62,589 bases of DNA from Acinetobacter sp. (GTDB lineage: Bacteria; Pseudomonadota; Gammaproteobacteria; Pseudomonadales; Moraxellaceae), in the NCBI GenBank assembly GCA_031277915.1, contig JAITLL010000029.1:1-62589 (forward strand). The letters run 5' to 3'. The notes beneath the pieces are model-generated. The model searched no databases, was not told the DNA's origin, and was given only the letters and a program-made list of their open reading frames with translations. Each line of letters starts with the position of its first letter. The stretch's first letter is position 1. Of this stretch, positions 38,613 through 51,021 are shown one piece after another. A program made the translations under genes and the position numbers.

Positions 38613-41600
38613 ATGAATCCTTCCCGTTTATTTATCCAGCGTCCAGTGGCGACCACACTGGTCATGATTGCCATTTTTTTATGTGGGTTGGTGTCATGGA
38701 AATTTTTACCTGTGGCTTCATTGCCAGAGGTCGATTATCCAACTATGCAGGTCACGACTTTATATCCAGGCGCGAGTCCTGAGGTTATTGCCTCAACGAT
38801 TACCGCTCCGCTTGAACGTCAGTTTGGGCAGATGCCGGGTCTGAGCCAAATGTCATCGACTAGCTCTAATGGTGCATCAGTCATTACTTTGCAATTTAAT
38901 TTAAATTTGGGATTGGATGTTGCTGAGCAAGAGGTACAGGCTGCAATTAATGCATCCAATAATTTGTTACCTAATGATTTGCTCACTCCGCCGACTTATA
39001 GCAAAGTAAATCCGGCTGATAAGCCAATTATGACGATTGCAATCAGCTCTAAAGAGATGCCAATCACTAAACTGGAAGATCTGGTCGATACCCGTTTAGC
39101 ACAACAACTTTCTCAAGTAAGTGGAGTTGGTTTAATTAGCGTAAGTGGCGGACAACGCCCAGCAGTACGGTTACAAGTAAACTCTTCAGCTTTGGCCAAT
39201 ATGGGGCTGACTTTAGAAGATGTGCGTACGGCGGTTACGGCGGCTAACGTGAATCAAGCGAAAGGTACCATTAGCGGTGCTGTGCAATCTTCTACAATTG
39301 ACGGTAATGATCAGTTGCATACGGCTGATGATTATAAAAATCTAATTATTGCCTATAAAAATGGCGCACCAATTCGAATGTCCGATATTGCTGCGACCAT
39401 TGATTCGGCAGAAAACGTGCGTTTAGCAGCATGGGTTGGACATACTAGTAATAATGCTGCCACTCAAACACCGGCCATTATTATTAATGTGCAACGCCAA
39501 CCCAATGCTAATGTTATTCAGGTTGCGGACCAAATTAAGCAAATTCTGCCTAAATTACAAAGTAGTTTTCCGCAATCTGTGAATGTAGAAATTTTAAATG
39601 ATAGTACCTCGACCATTCAGGCTTCACTAACCGATGTAGAGTTTGAGCTGGTTTTAGCAATGGTACTGGTCATCATTGTCGTATTTTTATTTTTACGTAG
39701 TGTACGAGCAACCTTTATTCCTGCAGTGGCTTTACCACTTTCTTTAGTCGGCACTTTTGCTGTGATGTATCTGGTCGGTTTTTCGGTCGATAACTTAAGT
39801 TTGATGGCACTTACCATTGCCACGGGTTTTGTCATTGATGATGCCATTGTCATGATCGAGAACATTTCCCGTTATATTGAACAAGGTGAATCGCCGATGC
39901 AGGCAGCCTTAAAAGGTTCAGAGCAAATCGGCTTTACTATTATTTCCCTGACTATTTCCCTGATTGCTGTATTAATACCTCTGCTATTTATGGGAGATGT
40001 GGTTGGGCGATTATTCCGTGAGTTTGCAGTCACCCTTGCAGTTTCTATTTTAATTTCAGCTTTTATTTCTTTGACTCTGACTCCGATGCTGTCTTCAAGA
40101 TTGCTCAAGCATATTCCTGAGGCAGAGCAGGGACGTTTTTATCATGCAATGGGTAGTTTTTTTGATAAAACGATTGGTGTCTATTCCAAAGCACTACGTT
40201 GGGTACTGGCGAGGCAAGGGCTATTTTTAGTTGTTACGATTGCGACTTTTGTTTTTACAGTCATGTTGTATGTTTTTATTCCGAAAGGTTTTTTCCCTGT
40301 TCAGGATACGGGACAAATTATTGCTACAACCGAAGCTGATCAGACGATTTCATTTCAGGCAATGAGCGTTAAGCAGCAGGAAACCGCAAAAATTATTTTG
40401 CAAGATCCTGCTGTGCAAAGTATTTCATCGTTTATAGGTGTGGATGGAACAAATAGTTCACTCAATACCGGACGTATTTTAATTAATCTAAAAGATAAAT
40501 CGGCTCGTCCCGATGTACAGACGGTTATTAGTGATTTGCAACAGCGCTTGAGTAAAGCTCAAGGGATGACGACATATTTACAGCCCGCTCAAGATTTAAC
40601 AATCGATGCGCGGCAAAGTAGAACCCAATATCAGTTCACTGTGCAATCTACACGTTCTGAGGACTTGGCAATATGGATTCCAAAACTCGTTCAAGCTTTG
40701 TCTTCGCGCCCTGAAATTACGAATTTAGCAAGTGATTGGCAAGATAAAGGTCTACAGGTCTATGTTGATATTAACCGTGACGCTGCCGCACAATATGGGG
40801 TGACTACAGCAGGTATTGATAACATTCTTTACAATGCATTTGGTCAAAGGCTCATCAGTACTATTTTTACTCAAACCAATCAATACCATGTTGTGCTCGG
40901 GCTATCCGATCAAGATCAAAACAGTTTACAAGCCTTACAGGATTTATATGTTCCTTCGAGCAGTGGAAAACCTGTCCGTTTAAGTTCTATCGCCACGATT
41001 CAACCTAGAAATACCTTGCTTGAGATTAACCATTTAGGTCAGTTCCCAACGGCAACAATTTCATTTGATACTGCTCAAGGTGTGTCATTACAACAAGCAG
41101 TTCAAGCGGTAAAAGAAACCGAGCAAGCGTTAAAGTTACCAAATACTTTAATGACTCAATTTCAGGGAGCGGCACTCGCGTTTCAAGCTTCTTTAAGTAA
41201 TACGGTCTGGCTCATTATTGCTGCAATTGTGGTGATGTATATTATTTTGGGCGTGCTTTATGAAAGTTTTATACATCCGCTGACCATTTTATCGACATTG
41301 CCATCGGCAGGGATTGGCGCACTTTTAGCGTTATCGTTATCTCATAATGATTTAAACATTATTGCGATTATTGGCATTGTGCTGCTGATTGGTATCGTGA
41401 AGAAAAATGCAATTATGATGATTGATTTCGCTTTAGATGCAGAACGGCATCAGGGCCTGACACCGATGGAGTCAATTTATCAAGCTTGTTTATTAAGATT
41501 TAGACCCATTTTAATGACCACTATGGCGGCATTATTAGGAGCTGTACCTTTAGTTATTGGTAATGGAATGGGATCGGAACTACGCCATCCACTTGGTATT

Positions 41601-41774
41601 ACCATGATAGGTGGTTTAATTCTAAGTCAGCTTCTTACTTTATTTACAACTCCTGTTGTTTATCTCGCTTTTGACCATTTGGCGCAGCGCATAAAAGGGA
41701 ATCGCCGTCCAGATAAAGATGCTAGCGAGTTGCCGCCTTATGAACAGTTTAAATCTGGGGTGGATGAAGTATGA
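38613..41774 (+). CDS. mdtB: RND efflux permease, MdtB type
   Basis: This is one of the two permease subunits of a heteromeric MdtBC-type pump. The 1,053-residue RND protein has [17 protein letters not shown] at the N-terminus, the relay aspartates in [13 protein letters not shown], the second-half lysine in [13 protein letters not shown] and [14 protein letters not shown]. The ORF opens with GTG-CTG at 38607, but the ATG at 38613 has GGAG at the right distance. It overlaps mdtC by four bases (ATGA), suggesting translational coupling and stoichiometric assembly. Confidence 0.9.
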   Translation: MNPSRLFIQRPVATTLVMIAIFLCGLVSWKFLPVASLPEVDYPTMQVTTLYPGASPEVIASTITAPLERQFGQMPGLSQMSSTSSNGASVITLQFNLNLGLDVAEQEVQAAINASNNLLPNDLLTPPTYSKVNPADKPIMTIAISSKEMPITKLEDLVDTRLAQQLSQVSGVGLISVSGGQRPAVRLQVNSSALANMGLTLEDVRTAVTAANVNQAKGTISGAVQSSTIDGNDQLHTADDYKNLIIAYKNGAPIRMSDIAATIDSAENVRLAAWVGHTSNNAATQTPAIIINVQRQPNANVIQVADQIKQILPKLQSSFPQSVNVEILNDSTSTIQASLTDVEFELVLAMVLVIIVVFLFLRSVRATFIPAVALPLSLVGTFAVMYLVGFSVDNLSLMALTIATGFVIDDAIVMIENISRYIEQGESPMQAALKGSEQIGFTIISLTISLIAVLIPLLFMGDVVGRLFREFAVTLAVSILISAFISLTLTPMLSSRLLKHIPEAEQGRFYHAMGSFFDKTIGVYSKALRWVLARQGLFLVVTIATFVFTVMLYVFIPKGFFPVQDTGQIIATTEADQTISFQAMSVKQQETAKIILQDPAVQSISSFIGVDGTNSSLNTGRILINLKDKSARPDVQTVISDLQQRLSKAQGMTTYLQPAQDLTIDARQSRTQYQFTVQSTRSEDLAIWIPKLVQALSSRPEITNLASDWQDKGLQVYVDINRDAAAQYGVTTAGIDNILYNAFGQRLISTIFTQTNQYHVVLGLSDQDQNSLQALQDLYVPSSSGKPVRLSSIATIQPRNTLLEINHLGQFPTATISFDTAQGVSLQQAVQAVKETEQALKLPNTLMTQFQGAALAFQASLSNTVWLIIAAIVVMYIILGVLYESFIHPLTILSTLPSAGIGALLALSLSHNDLNIIAIIGIVLLIGIVKKNAIMMIDFALDAERHQGLTPMESIYQACLLRFRPILMTTMAALLGAVPLVIGNGMGSELRHPLGITMIGGLILSQLLTLFTTPVVYLAFDHLAQRIKGNRRPDKDASELPPYEQFKSGVDEV

Positions 41775-44700
41775 GTATTTCAACGCCTTTTATACGCCGT
41801 CCTGTAGCAACGACTTTACTGAGTATTGGGTTGGTGTTGCTGGGTTTATTAGCTTTTAATATTTTACCCGTCGCTTCTTTGCCGCGAGTTGATTTCCCTA
41901 CAATTTCTGTAACAGCAAAACAGGCGGGAGCAAGTCCGGAGGTAATGGCAGCCACAGTTGCTACGCCGTTAGAGCGAAATTTGGGGCGGATTGCAGGGGT
42001 AAATGAAATTACCTCTTCAAGTACATTAGGCTCTACTCGTATTACGCTTCAATTTGATTTAAATCGTGATATTAATGGTGCAGCTCGTGATGTGCAGGGC
42101 GCAATTAATGCATCGCTTTCTTCGTTACCATCAGGGCTTCAAAATAATCCAACTTATCGAAAGGCAAATCCTGCTGATGCGCCTGTCATGATTTTGGCAC
42201 TGACCTCTAAAACGTTATCTAGAGGGCAAATGTATGATGCAGCCGATACGATTTTAGGGCAAAAACTACTCCAGATTGATGGAGTTGGTGATGTTAGCAT
42301 TGGTGGAGCGGCCCAACCTGCGGTACGGGTTGAGCTTAATCCTAGCCAGTTGGCGCACTATGGTATTGGCCTTGATACTGTACGTTCGGCCATTACTTCA
42401 ACAAATGCAAACCGACCTAAAGGTTTTATAGAAAAGAAACAAGAGCTGTGGGAAGTTAAAGCAAATGATCAAGCCAAACAGGCTGCTGACTATATTCCCT
42501 TAATTGTGAGCTATAAAAATGGGGGAGCGGTTAGAATTTCTGATGTCGGAGAGGTAAAAGACTCTGTATTGGATATTCGTAATGCAGGTTACTATGCAGA
42601 CCAACCCTCTGTTTTAATTATGGTATTTAAACAGCCTAATGCCAATGTAATTGAAACCATTCAACGCATTAATCAAATGTTGCCGACTTTACAGCAAGCA
42701 TTGCCATCACAAATAGAAATTCATACAGCGGTTGATCGTAGTAAGACCATTCAAGCTTCTTTAAGAGAGATTGAGCGGACTTTAATTATTGCGATCATAT
42801 TGGTCATTATTGTTGTTTTCGTATTTTTGAAAAATGGCCGAGCCACTTTAATTCCTGCGATTACGGTACCGATTTCTCTGGTGGGTACTTTTGCTTTGAT
42901 GTATGCCTCTGGCTTTTCATTAAACAACATTAGTTTAATGGCTTTGACGATTGCGACAGGGTTTGTGGTAGACGATACCATTGTTGTGCTTGAAACCATT
43001 TCAAGGCGAATGGAAGAGGGCCTTGCTCCCATGCAGGCAGCAATTACGGGGGCAAGAGAGGTTAGTTTTACGGTGATCTCAATGAGTATTTCATTGATTG
43101 CAGTATTTGTACCTATTTTACTCATGGGTGGTATTGTGGGACGCTTGTTCCATGAATTTGCCATGACCTTAAGCTATGCCATTTTAATTTCAATGGTGGT
43201 TTCACTCACCACCACACCTATGCTGTGCGCATGGTGGTTGAAAAGAAATAAAAAAAATCAGCCAAGTACTGAAAACCTAATATCTGACCAGACTTTGCAA
43301 ACTGATGATTATAGTGAAGCTCTTTTAGTTGCATCTGATGATGAATATTTGAAAAAACAGGGCTTATTTGGACGGATTACCCTGTTATATAAGCGTAGTT
43401 TGGCAGTTGCACTGCAGCATAAAGCCATGACGATGATTATTTTCATCTTTACGATTGGACTGAATGTTTATTTATATATTGCTGTGCCTAAAGGTTTCTT
43501 CCCCCAACAAGATACTGGGGTCATGATGGGATCTTTAGTTGCAGACCAAAATATTTCCTTTGATGCAATGAATACCAAGCTTAAAAAATACATTGCTGTG
43601 ATTGGAAAAGATCCAGCCGTTGACCATGTGATGGGTACACTTGGGGGATCTCAACTTAATCGGGCCAATCTATTTTTGGCATTAAAACCTCTGGGTGAAA
43701 GAACAGATACTCCTGACCAGATTATGGCTCGTTTACGTAAAGTACTTGGGCATGAAGCAGGAATACGTTTTAGTCTCAGACCTGTGCAAGATATTAATGT
43801 AGGAGGCCGCTCAAGCGATGCCAGTTATCAATATACTTTACAAGGCGATGACTTGACGGCTTTAAGAAGCTGGACACCGCAGATTCAAGCTGCTTTATCC
43901 AAACTGCCTGCTTTAACTGATGTATCTAGTGATCAGGATGTGAAAGGGCTAGAAACCAAGCTTAATTTTGATCATGACAAAATGAAAATGATGGGCATAA
44001 CACAAGCTCAAGTCGATAGCACGTTGAATGATGCTTTTGGCCAGCGACAGGTATCGACCATTTATAACCCGATGAATCAATATCATGTGGTTATGGAAGT
44101 TGCACCTGAGTTTGCAAAAAGTGTGGAAGCGCTAAATAGTATTTATATACAAGATGCTCAAGGGAACTCTATCCCTTTATCTACATTTAGTTCATGGAAA
44201 GCTGCGAATACTTCTTTGTCGGTCAATCATCAAGGATTATTTGCTGCCAGTACTATTACATTCAATTTAAATGATGGCTATTCACTTTCAGATGCCACCG
44301 TTCAAATTAATAATGCAATGAATGAGTTAAAAGTCCCAACCTCTATACGCGGGTCATTCCAAGGTTCTGCAAAAGCGTTTCAATCTTCCTTAAGTTCAGA
44401 GCCGTTACTTATTTTGGCCGCAATTGTCGTGATTTATATTGTGCTTGGCATTTTATATGAAAGCTTTGCCCATCCATTGACCATTCTTTCTACATTGCCA
44501 TCTGCAGGATTAGGGGCACTGATTGCTCTCATACTTTTTAAAATGGAATTTACTGTAATTGCTCTCATCGGAATTTTATTGCTGATTGGTATTGTGAAAA
44601 AGAATGCCATCATGATGATTGACGTCGCTTTAACTTTGCAACGAAAGCAAAATTTAAAACCTGAAATAGCAATTTTAGATGCTTCAGTGTTACGTTTTCG

Positions 44701-44944
44701 TCCTATCATGATGACAACATTTGCAGCTTTGTTTGGCGCTCTGCCTTTGGCTTTGGGCCGAGGTGACGGTGCGGAATTACATGTGCCTTTGGGTGTGTCG
44801 ATTGTAGGTGGTTTGATCATTAGCCAGATATTAACTTTATATAGTACGCCTGTAATGTACCTATATATTGATCAATTAAGCGCTTGGGGAAAACGTAAGT
44901 TCCGAAGCCTAGTGTCTATTAAACAAATAGGCTTAAAGAAATAA
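41771..44944 (+). CDS. mdtC: RND efflux permease, MdtC type
   Basis: This second permease subunit (1,057 residues) starts at the ATG overlapping the mdtB stop. It has [35 protein letters not shown] with both aspartates, [13 protein letters not shown] and the RND end region. A polar loop of about 45 residues (rich in Asp, Ser, Gln; near residue 490-535) is longer than in most homologues. In the related E. coli system the two subunits form a 2:1 trimer. The gene ends seven bases before the channel-protein ORF. Confidence 0.9.
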   Translation: MSISTPFIRRPVATTLLSIGLVLLGLLAFNILPVASLPRVDFPTISVTAKQAGASPEVMAATVATPLERNLGRIAGVNEITSSSTLGSTRITLQFDLNRDINGAARDVQGAINASLSSLPSGLQNNPTYRKANPADAPVMILALTSKTLSRGQMYDAADTILGQKLLQIDGVGDVSIGGAAQPAVRVELNPSQLAHYGIGLDTVRSAITSTNANRPKGFIEKKQELWEVKANDQAKQAADYIPLIVSYKNGGAVRISDVGEVKDSVLDIRNAGYYADQPSVLIMVFKQPNANVIETIQRINQMLPTLQQALPSQIEIHTAVDRSKTIQASLREIERTLIIAIILVIIVVFVFLKNGRATLIPAITVPISLVGTFALMYASGFSLNNISLMALTIATGFVVDDTIVVLETISRRMEEGLAPMQAAITGAREVSFTVISMSISLIAVFVPILLMGGIVGRLFHEFAMTLSYAILISMVVSLTTTPMLCAWWLKRNKKNQPSTENLISDQTLQTDDYSEALLVASDDEYLKKQGLFGRITLLYKRSLAVALQHKAMTMIIFIFTIGLNVYLYIAVPKGFFPQQDTGVMMGSLVADQNISFDAMNTKLKKYIAVIGKDPAVDHVMGTLGGSQLNRANLFLALKPLGERTDTPDQIMARLRKVLGHEAGIRFSLRPVQDINVGGRSSDASYQYTLQGDDLTALRSWTPQIQAALSKLPALTDVSSDQDVKGLETKLNFDHDKMKMMGITQAQVDSTLNDAFGQRQVSTIYNPMNQYHVVMEVAPEFAKSVEALNSIYIQDAQGNSIPLSTFSSWKAANTSLSVNHQGLFAASTITFNLNDGYSLSDATVQINNAMNELKVPTSIRGSFQGSAKAFQSSLSSEPLLILAAIVVIYIVLGILYESFAHPLTILSTLPSAGLGALIALILFKMEFTVIALIGILLLIGIVKKNAIMMIDVALTLQRKQNLKPEIAILDASVLRFRPIMMTTFAALFGALPLALGRGDGAELHVPLGVSIVGGLIISQILTLYSTPVMYLYIDQLSAWGKRKFRSLVSIKQIGLKK

Positions 44945-44957
44945 AGAGGGTATGTTA

Positions 44958-46403
44958 ATGCATCAAAAAAATCATGTACGGTTTAAACATCTCTCGTTTA
45001 ATGCCTTGAGTAGTTTGGTTTTAATACTGTCTGGTACATTGTCGGGTTGTCAGTTGGTCAAACCAGAACCTACACCGCATGTAAATATTGGTGCCAATTT
45101 TTCTCAGCCTGCACAATATGGTTTAGATATTAAAAAGTGGCAAACGGATGGCTGGAAAATTGCGCTACCAAGTGACCATTTACCAAAAGGTGAATGGTGG
45201 CAAATTTTTCAGGATGGGCAATTAAATAAACTTGTTGAGCAGCTGAATCAAGAGAATGCATCGATTGCGCAATATGAAGCACAGTATCGTCAAGCCACCG
45301 CATTACTCAGTGAAGCAAAAGCAGGGACTAGACCAACAGTCACTGGAAATACATCAGCCACTCGCTCAAAATCTGGTGAGGCATCAGCGACGACAAGTTA
45401 TGGTTTGGGTGTAAATGCGAGTTGGGAACCAGACTTTTGGGGTAAGGTTCACCAGAATATTTTAGTGAACCAGAATAAAGCGCAAGCGAGTGAGGCTGAG
45501 CTTAATTCTATTCGCTTAAGCATGCAGGCCCAACTTGCTACGACTTACTTGCAATGGGTGGTACAAGGTTTTCAGCTCCAGTCGCAGCAAGAAAGTTTGA
45601 ATAACCTTAGAAAGTCCTTACAGCTAACGCAAAATCAATATAAAGCAGGCATTGTGGCATCGACTACAGTCGATCAGGCACAAAGCCAATATCAGACTGC
45701 GCAAGCCAGTTATACCGACATGCAATTGTCGCAAGTCAAGTTACAGCACGCCATTGCCACCTTAATTGGTCAGCCCCAAAACCAATTTCAATTAACAATG
45801 CCGAAAGCCTTGCCTTCATTGCCACAAATACCCGTTGAACTCCCTTCAAGTATTTTAGAGCGCCGTCCAGATGTGGCTGTGGCAGAAAGAAACATGGCGG
45901 CAGCAAATGCACAAGTTGGGGTGGCCAAACTCGCGATTTTCCCAGATTTTAGCTTGGGGGGGAGTTTAGGCTATAAAAGCAGTAAATTAAGTGACTTGTT
46001 TAATGCACCTAATTTTATTTGGTCGGTTGGCCCTACGCTCGCAGCGACATTGTTTGATGGCGGGCTCCGACATGCCCAAACCAAACAGGCGATTGCAGCT
46101 TATGATGCAAGCGCGGCTTCTTATAAACAAACGGTACTTTCAGCCATTCAAGAAGTTGAAGACAATATTGCTTCTCAAACTTTACTGTCAAAAGAAGTGA
46201 ATGAGCAAAAGCAGGGGCTACAAGCAGCCACGCGTGCTGAAAACACCACGATGAATCAATACAAAGCAGGAATGGTCGGATACTTAAATGTTTTGACTGC
46301 CCAAAATACCCGTTTGTCAGCACAAAATAATGTGTGGTCACTGATGAGTAAGCAATATCAAACTACTGTGAGCTTGATCAGCTCGATGGGCGGAAGCTTT
46401 TAG
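44958..46403 (+). CDS. NodT/OprM-family outer-membrane efflux lipoprotein
   Basis: This 481-residue outer-membrane factor is the channel of the MdtABC-type pump. It has a lipoprotein signal with LSGC near residue 31. Two OEP repeats of long alpha-helices follow (for example LNKLVEQLNQENASIAQYEA and VDQAQSQYQTAQASYTDMQL), plus the internal LERRPDVAVAERNMAAANAQVG motif typical of the NodT class. The first ATG (44952) has its GAGG too close; 44958 has it at about nine bases. Having the channel encoded in the operon makes this system self-contained, unlike the orphan RND at 25480. Confidence 0.9.
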   Translation: MHQKNHVRFKHLSFNALSSLVLILSGTLSGCQLVKPEPTPHVNIGANFSQPAQYGLDIKKWQTDGWKIALPSDHLPKGEWWQIFQDGQLNKLVEQLNQENASIAQYEAQYRQATALLSEAKAGTRPTVTGNTSATRSKSGEASATTSYGLGVNASWEPDFWGKVHQNILVNQNKAQASEAELNSIRLSMQAQLATTYLQWVVQGFQLQSQQESLNNLRKSLQLTQNQYKAGIVASTTVDQAQSQYQTAQASYTDMQLSQVKLQHAIATLIGQPQNQFQLTMPKALPSLPQIPVELPSSILERRPDVAVAERNMAAANAQVGVAKLAIFPDFSLGGSLGYKSSKLSDLFNAPNFIWSVGPTLAATLFDGGLRHAQTKQAIAAYDASAASYKQTVLSAIQEVEDNIASQTLLSKEVNEQKQGLQAATRAENTTMNQYKAGMVGYLNVLTAQNTRLSAQNNVWSLMSKQYQTTVSLISSMGGSF

Positions 46404-46430
46404 CAAGTAAATTTATAAAGGTAGATGCTT

Positions 46431-46460
46431 TGGCTTAGATCTTTTCGGAGGTCTAAGCCA
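46431..46460. terminator. Inverted repeat after the mdt operon
   Basis: TGGCTTAGA and TCTAAGCCA enclose a 12-base loop 30 bases past the channel gene stop. No T-tract follows, so it may be Rho-associated or an mRNA-stabilising hairpin. The remaining 46461-46976 is AT-rich with no recognisable gene. Confidence 0.4.
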
Positions 46461-46976
46461 CTATAAGGCTATAAAAGTATTCATGGCTCAGTTTTTAGAA
46501 AAATACAGAATAAAAATATGAGATAAATAGAGTTGACTCATCACGACTTTAATATGATGTTATTAATTCAGCATCTTCAAACTCCATTTTTTTAAAATTT
46601 TAATTGGTCAGAGCAAAACAATTAAGTTTAAAATATGAAGAACTTGTATATAGGATAGTATTTATTAGTTTAATTAAACTTAAAGTCATATAAATCTTGT
46701 GAATTCTAGTTTCTTACTTGGCTTGATTTGTTCATTTTTCATCCTAAAAGTGGTGATGAAATTAAAATATTACGGCTAAAACCTTAATTTATTTTAGAAA
46801 AAAAGATAGTAAAGAATCAGTATTTATATATTATTTAACAGACTTCAAAACTAAAACTTTAATCTTGATTTAAGTTCAATTATTTAATTTATGATGCATC
46901 TCGATTTCTTTAATGAGTCAGAAAAAAAATCATGACTTCATTTGAGCCAAATCAGAAAATTAAAGAGAGTATAAAA

Positions 46977-49900
46977 ATGAACCAGTTTGTAACAAACACG
47001 AATAATATTATTCGTGGAAAGTATCATCCGGAATTTTTGCAGTATGAAGTCTTGGCCGATATTTTTGTCCATACTGCACAAACTCTTCCTGATAAAACGG
47101 CTTTAATTGAAGCAGATACAACGTTGAGTTATGGTGAGTTATATCAACAAGCCTTAGTCATGGCTCAACATTTGACGATAAGAGGGGTAAAACCAGGTCA
47201 TATTGTTGGCTTGTGGTTGCCTCGCGGTATCGAGCTTTTAAAAGCTCAATTAGCGATTTGTTTAAGTGGCGCAGCTTGGCTTCCTTTTGATATGGATACA
47301 CCAGCTGACCGTATTGCAGTGTGTCTTGAAGATGCTGAAGCGGTAGGAATGATTACTACCGATGACTGGTATGCACATTTAGATGAAGTACAGCAAACGA
47401 AATGGACCAATACTGAACTGCAAAAGCCACTCAGTGAAAATATTCCGTTAGCCAAAACTACTCCAGAACAACCTGCGTATGTTATTTATACATCAGGTTC
47501 AACAGGCAAACCGAAAGGGATTGTCATTACCCAAAGAAATATCTGTCACTTTTTACGTAGTGAAAATAATATCTTGGGTATTCAAGAGCAAGACAAAGTC
47601 TATCAAGGCTTTTCAGTTGCTTTTGACATGTCGTTTGAAGAGATCTGGCTTTCTTATTTGGTCGGTGCAACGTTATGGATTGCACCTAAGTCGCTTGTTA
47701 GTGACCCTGAACGTTTATGTCAGACATTAAAGCAAGAACAAATTACAGTATTGCATGCTGTACCGACTTTACTTGCTTTATTCCCAGAAGATGTACCTAA
47801 TTTAAGAATTATTAACTTAGGTGGGGAAATGTGTCCAGATTCACTGGTTGACCGTTGGGCATTACCTCATCATCAAATGTTTAACACTTATGGCCCAACC
47901 GAGACTACGGTTACTGCAAGCCTTGAGTTGTTAGAACGTGGCAAACTCGTCACGATTGGTAAGCCTCTACCAAACTATGGCATGTTGGTCATTAATGCTG
48001 AAAGAGAATTACTTCCTCAAGGTGAAACAGGTGAACTCTGTATTTTTGGCCCAAGTGTGGCAGAAGGATACTTAGGTCGACCTGATTTAACGGCTGATAA
48101 GTTTATTCAAAACCCTTGGGCAGAAGGCCCAGATGAACAATCGCTCTACCGTACTGGCGACTTGGCTAAAATTGATGAATTTGGTCAAGTACACTGCTTG
48201 GGACGTGCGGACGATCAGGTCAAAATCCGTGGTTTCCGTGTAGAACTCGGCGAAATTGAAGCTGCACTTTGCGATATTGACGGTATTGGTACTGCGGCAG
48301 TTATTCTTCGTCCTGAAGATGGCATTGACCAGCTTATTGCGTTTATTGCACCAGAAATTGATGCAAAACAAGCAATTGAAATTAAAGCACTTCGTCAAAA
48401 TTTAAGCCAACGCTTACCACCTTATATGGTGCCAAACCGTTTTGAAATTATTGAAGAAGTTCCGCGTTTATTGTCAGGAAAAATTGACCGTAAAGCTTTA
48501 AAAGCACGTCCGCTCACCAGTGTGGTTGACCGTAGTGAATCTGATCAACCACAAAACCCAGCAGAAGAAATCTTATTTGGTATTTTAAATCGCTTGTTCC
48601 CAAACATGCCAATTAAACTCGATTCAGATTTCTTTGATGACTTAGGTGGTCATTCACTTTTAGCGGCTGTTTTAATTTCAAATCTGCGTGAACATTCAGA
48701 ATATAGCCATCTGACGATTCAAAACTTATATCAAGCGAGAAGGGTTGGTGCGATTGCTGCACTCATGCTAGAGCAACCAACGCCTACAGTATTTGATAGC
48801 CAGATTGGACAAGACAACCCTCGTAATCAAACGTATAAATGGTTATGTGGTATCGCACAGCTTGTTACCATTCCAGTTTTAATCTCGATTAATATCTTGC
48901 AATGGTTAGCGCCATTCTTTACTTATCATTATTTTACTGGTGGAACACGAGATAGTATTCCGTATGCAATCGCGTTGTCCCTATTAGTTTATATCAGTGT
49001 CATTGTTACCAGTTTTGTCGTTTCAATTACTGTAAAACGACTATTAATGATGGGTGTTGGTGCAGGGCAATATCCATTATGGGGATTAACCTATTTCCGC
49101 TGGTGGTTAGCAGACCGTATTAGCAACATTTCACCAGTTTATCTGTTATCAGGCTCGACTTTACTTAACTTATATTTGAAAGCGCTTGGTGCCAAAATCG
49201 GCCATGACGTGACGATTAGTTCAGTACATATTCGTATGCCATCTTTACTTACTGTTGAAGATGGGGTGAGCATTGGTTCTCAAGTAAACTTAGAAAATGC
49301 CAAAGTCGAACATGGTCACTTGGTATTGGGTTCAATTCACTTAAAAGAAGATAGTTATGTGGGTTCATATGCTGTATTAGAAGAAAATACAGTGTTAGAA
49401 AAACAAGCTCACGTAAATGCTTTAACTTCAATTGAATATGACACCGTCATTCCAGCCGGTGAAATTTGGGATGGTACACCTGCCAAGAAAATCGGGCATG
49501 TGGATGACCATGATAAAATGCCAGAGCGCCCTAAATTATCGTTTATTCGTAAAATTGCAGAATATGCATATTATGGAATTAGCGCGTTAATTATTGCTTG
49601 TCTGTTCTTTATTCCAATTTTCCCAAGCTTCCTTTTGGTCGACTGGTTAGATGCAAACGTATTTAATATTAGTACCAATGACCATTTGCAAATCGCACTT
49701 TATTATTTCATTTTAGCTATTCCAGCTAGTGCAATGATGATGATGATTACTGCTGTCATTTCTTCAGCAATACGTAAAATTGCGTTGCCTCGCCTTGAAA
49801 CCGGAACTTATTCGGTACATGGTGGCACGTATTACCGTAAATGGTTTGCATCTCAAATTTTAGAAACAAGCTTACAAACGTTACATGGCTTGTTTGCTAC

Positions 49901-50975
49901 GATTTATGCACCAACATGGTTCCGTATGCTCGGTGCAAAAGTAGGTAAAAATACTGAAATTTCTACCGCAAACGGTGTTATTCCAGAAATGCTGACTTTG
50001 GGTGAAGAAAGCTTTATTGCCGATGCTGTAATGCTGGGCGACGAAGAAATCAAAGGCGGCTGGATGACTTTGAAATCGACCACCATTGGTAACCGTAGTT
50101 TTGTCGGAAATAGTGCTTATATTGCTGATGGTACAGTTTTACCAGACAACGTCTTGATTGGCGTGCAATCTAAAACACCAGATAACCGTGAAATGTACGA
50201 TGGCCAAACTTGGTTTGGTTCTCCACCATTGTTATTACCTGCACGTGAAGCTGCTGAAAAGTATCCAGATCATTTAACATTCTTGCCAAGTATTAAGCGC
50301 CGTTTAATGCGTGGTTTTATTGAAGGCCTTCGTGTTGTATTACCTGCCGCTCTTGCGATTGGTGTGGGTTATATGATCGTGCTTGAGATTATTGATGTTA
50401 TTAACAAATACAACATTCCAACTGGTTTGTTGGCTTTAACGCTTGCTGGTTTGCTCTATGGCGTAGGCTGCTTCGTTATGGTTGCGCTATTGAAGTGGAT
50501 TCTGATTGGTCGCTATCAACCGCGTTCAGCGCCAATGTGGACCATGTTTGTATGGTTGAGCGAAGGGATCACGAGCTTATATGAATCAGTTGCGATTCCG
50601 AACTTCTTAAACTACTTAAGAGGAACGCCAATGTTGCCATTCTTCTTGCGTATTTTAGGTGTTCGCATTGGTAAAGACGTCTATATGGATACGGCTGATA
50701 TTACAGAGTTTGACTGTGTAAGCATTGGTGACCGTGCTGAGTTTAATAGCTTCTCAGGCCCACAAACTCACTTGTTTGAAGACCGTATTATGAAAATCGG
50801 ACAAGTGAATATTGGTCATGATGTTGTGGTAAATACACGTAGTATTATTTTGTATAACGCCAACGTCAGCAATCATGCCGTGTTAGGTCCATTAACACTG
50901 GTTATGAAAGGTGAAAATATTCCTGCTAAATCTGCTTGGATTGGTTCACCGGCTGTACCTTGGGTTCATAAATAA
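46977..50975 (+). CDS. Pls/PosA-family membrane non-ribosomal peptide synthetase
   Basis: This single giant protein (1,332 residues) has the architecture of epsilon-poly-L-lysine synthetase. An adenylation domain (about 25-530) carries YVIYTSGSTGKPKG, FNTYGPTETTVTASLELL, YRTGDLAKID and the terminal GKIDRKALK. A carrier domain has its phosphopantetheine serine at residue 560 (DDLGGHSLLA). A long C-terminal part alternates membrane helices with left-handed beta-helix (LpxA-like hexapeptide) repeats. No condensation or thioesterase domain exists; in Pls the C-terminal part makes the isopeptide bonds. Substrate amino acid is unknown. The frame reaches an ATG at 46932, but AGAGAG precedes the ATG at 46977. 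It lies next to the accessory operon beginning at 51541. Confidence 0.88.
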   Translation: MNQFVTNTNNIIRGKYHPEFLQYEVLADIFVHTAQTLPDKTALIEADTTLSYGELYQQALVMAQHLTIRGVKPGHIVGLWLPRGIELLKAQLAICLSGAAWLPFDMDTPADRIAVCLEDAEAVGMITTDDWYAHLDEVQQTKWTNTELQKPLSENIPLAKTTPEQPAYVIYTSGSTGKPKGIVITQRNICHFLRSENNILGIQEQDKVYQGFSVAFDMSFEEIWLSYLVGATLWIAPKSLVSDPERLCQTLKQEQITVLHAVPTLLALFPEDVPNLRIINLGGEMCPDSLVDRWALPHHQMFNTYGPTETTVTASLELLERGKLVTIGKPLPNYGMLVINAERELLPQGETGELCIFGPSVAEGYLGRPDLTADKFIQNPWAEGPDEQSLYRTGDLAKIDEFGQVHCLGRADDQVKIRGFRVELGEIEAALCDIDGIGTAAVILRPEDGIDQLIAFIAPEIDAKQAIEIKALRQNLSQRLPPYMVPNRFEIIEEVPRLLSGKIDRKALKARPLTSVVDRSESDQPQNPAEEILFGILNRLFPNMPIKLDSDFFDDLGGHSLLAAVLISNLREHSEYSHLTIQNLYQARRVGAIAALMLEQPTPTVFDSQIGQDNPRNQTYKWLCGIAQLVTIPVLISINILQWLAPFFTYHYFTGGTRDSIPYAIALSLLVYISVIVTSFVVSITVKRLLMMGVGAGQYPLWGLTYFRWWLADRISNISPVYLLSGSTLLNLYLKALGAKIGHDVTISSVHIRMPSLLTVEDGVSIGSQVNLENAKVEHGHLVLGSIHLKEDSYVGSYAVLEENTVLEKQAHVNALTSIEYDTVIPAGEIWDGTPAKKIGHVDDHDKMPERPKLSFIRKIAEYAYYGISALIIACLFFIPIFPSFLLVDWLDANVFNISTNDHLQIALYYFILAIPASAMMMMITAVISSAIRKIALPRLETGTYSVHGGTYYRKWFASQILETSLQTLHGLFATIYAPTWFRMLGAKVGKNTEISTANGVIPEMLTLGEESFIADAVMLGDEEIKGGWMTLKSTTIGNRSFVGNSAYIADGTVLPDNVLIGVQSKTPDNREMYDGQTWFGSPPLLLPAREAAEKYPDHLTFLPSIKRRLMRGFIEGLRVVLPAALAIGVGYMIVLEIIDVINKYNIPTGLLALTLAGLLYGVGCFVMVALLKWILIGRYQPRSAPMWTMFVWLSEGITSLYESVAIPNFLNYLRGTPMLPFFLRILGVRIGKDVYMDTADITEFDCVSIGDRAEFNSFSGPQTHLFEDRIMKIGQVNIGHDVVVNTRSIILYNANVSNHAVLGPLTLVMKGENIPAKSAWIGSPAVPWVHK

Positions 50976-51020
50976 TTAAGTGTTGAGTTAAAAAAAGCCT
51001 CTGTAAAACAGGGGCTTTTT
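50898..51020 (+). repeat. Direct repeat copy A: 3' end of the Pls-like gene and terminator
   Basis: The last 25 sense codons and stop of the Pls-like gene (50898-50975) plus its terminator recur at 60162-60287. The 78 coding bases differ at eight positions, mostly third-codon ones. Confidence 0.85.
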
Positions 51021-51021
51021 A
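50990..51021 (+). terminator. Terminator of the Pls-like gene
   Basis: AAAAAAAGCCTCTG, a short loop and CAGGGGCTTTTT follow the stop by about 15 bases. The rest of 51022-51540 is very AT-rich. A short reverse-strand hydrophobic frame at about 51035-51130 has no start codon and is not called. Confidence 0.8.

Noticed and set aside
46431-46460. The inverted repeat after the mdt operon as a standard intrinsic terminator
   Set aside because: It lacks a downstream T-tract, so it was listed only as a low-confidence hairpin.
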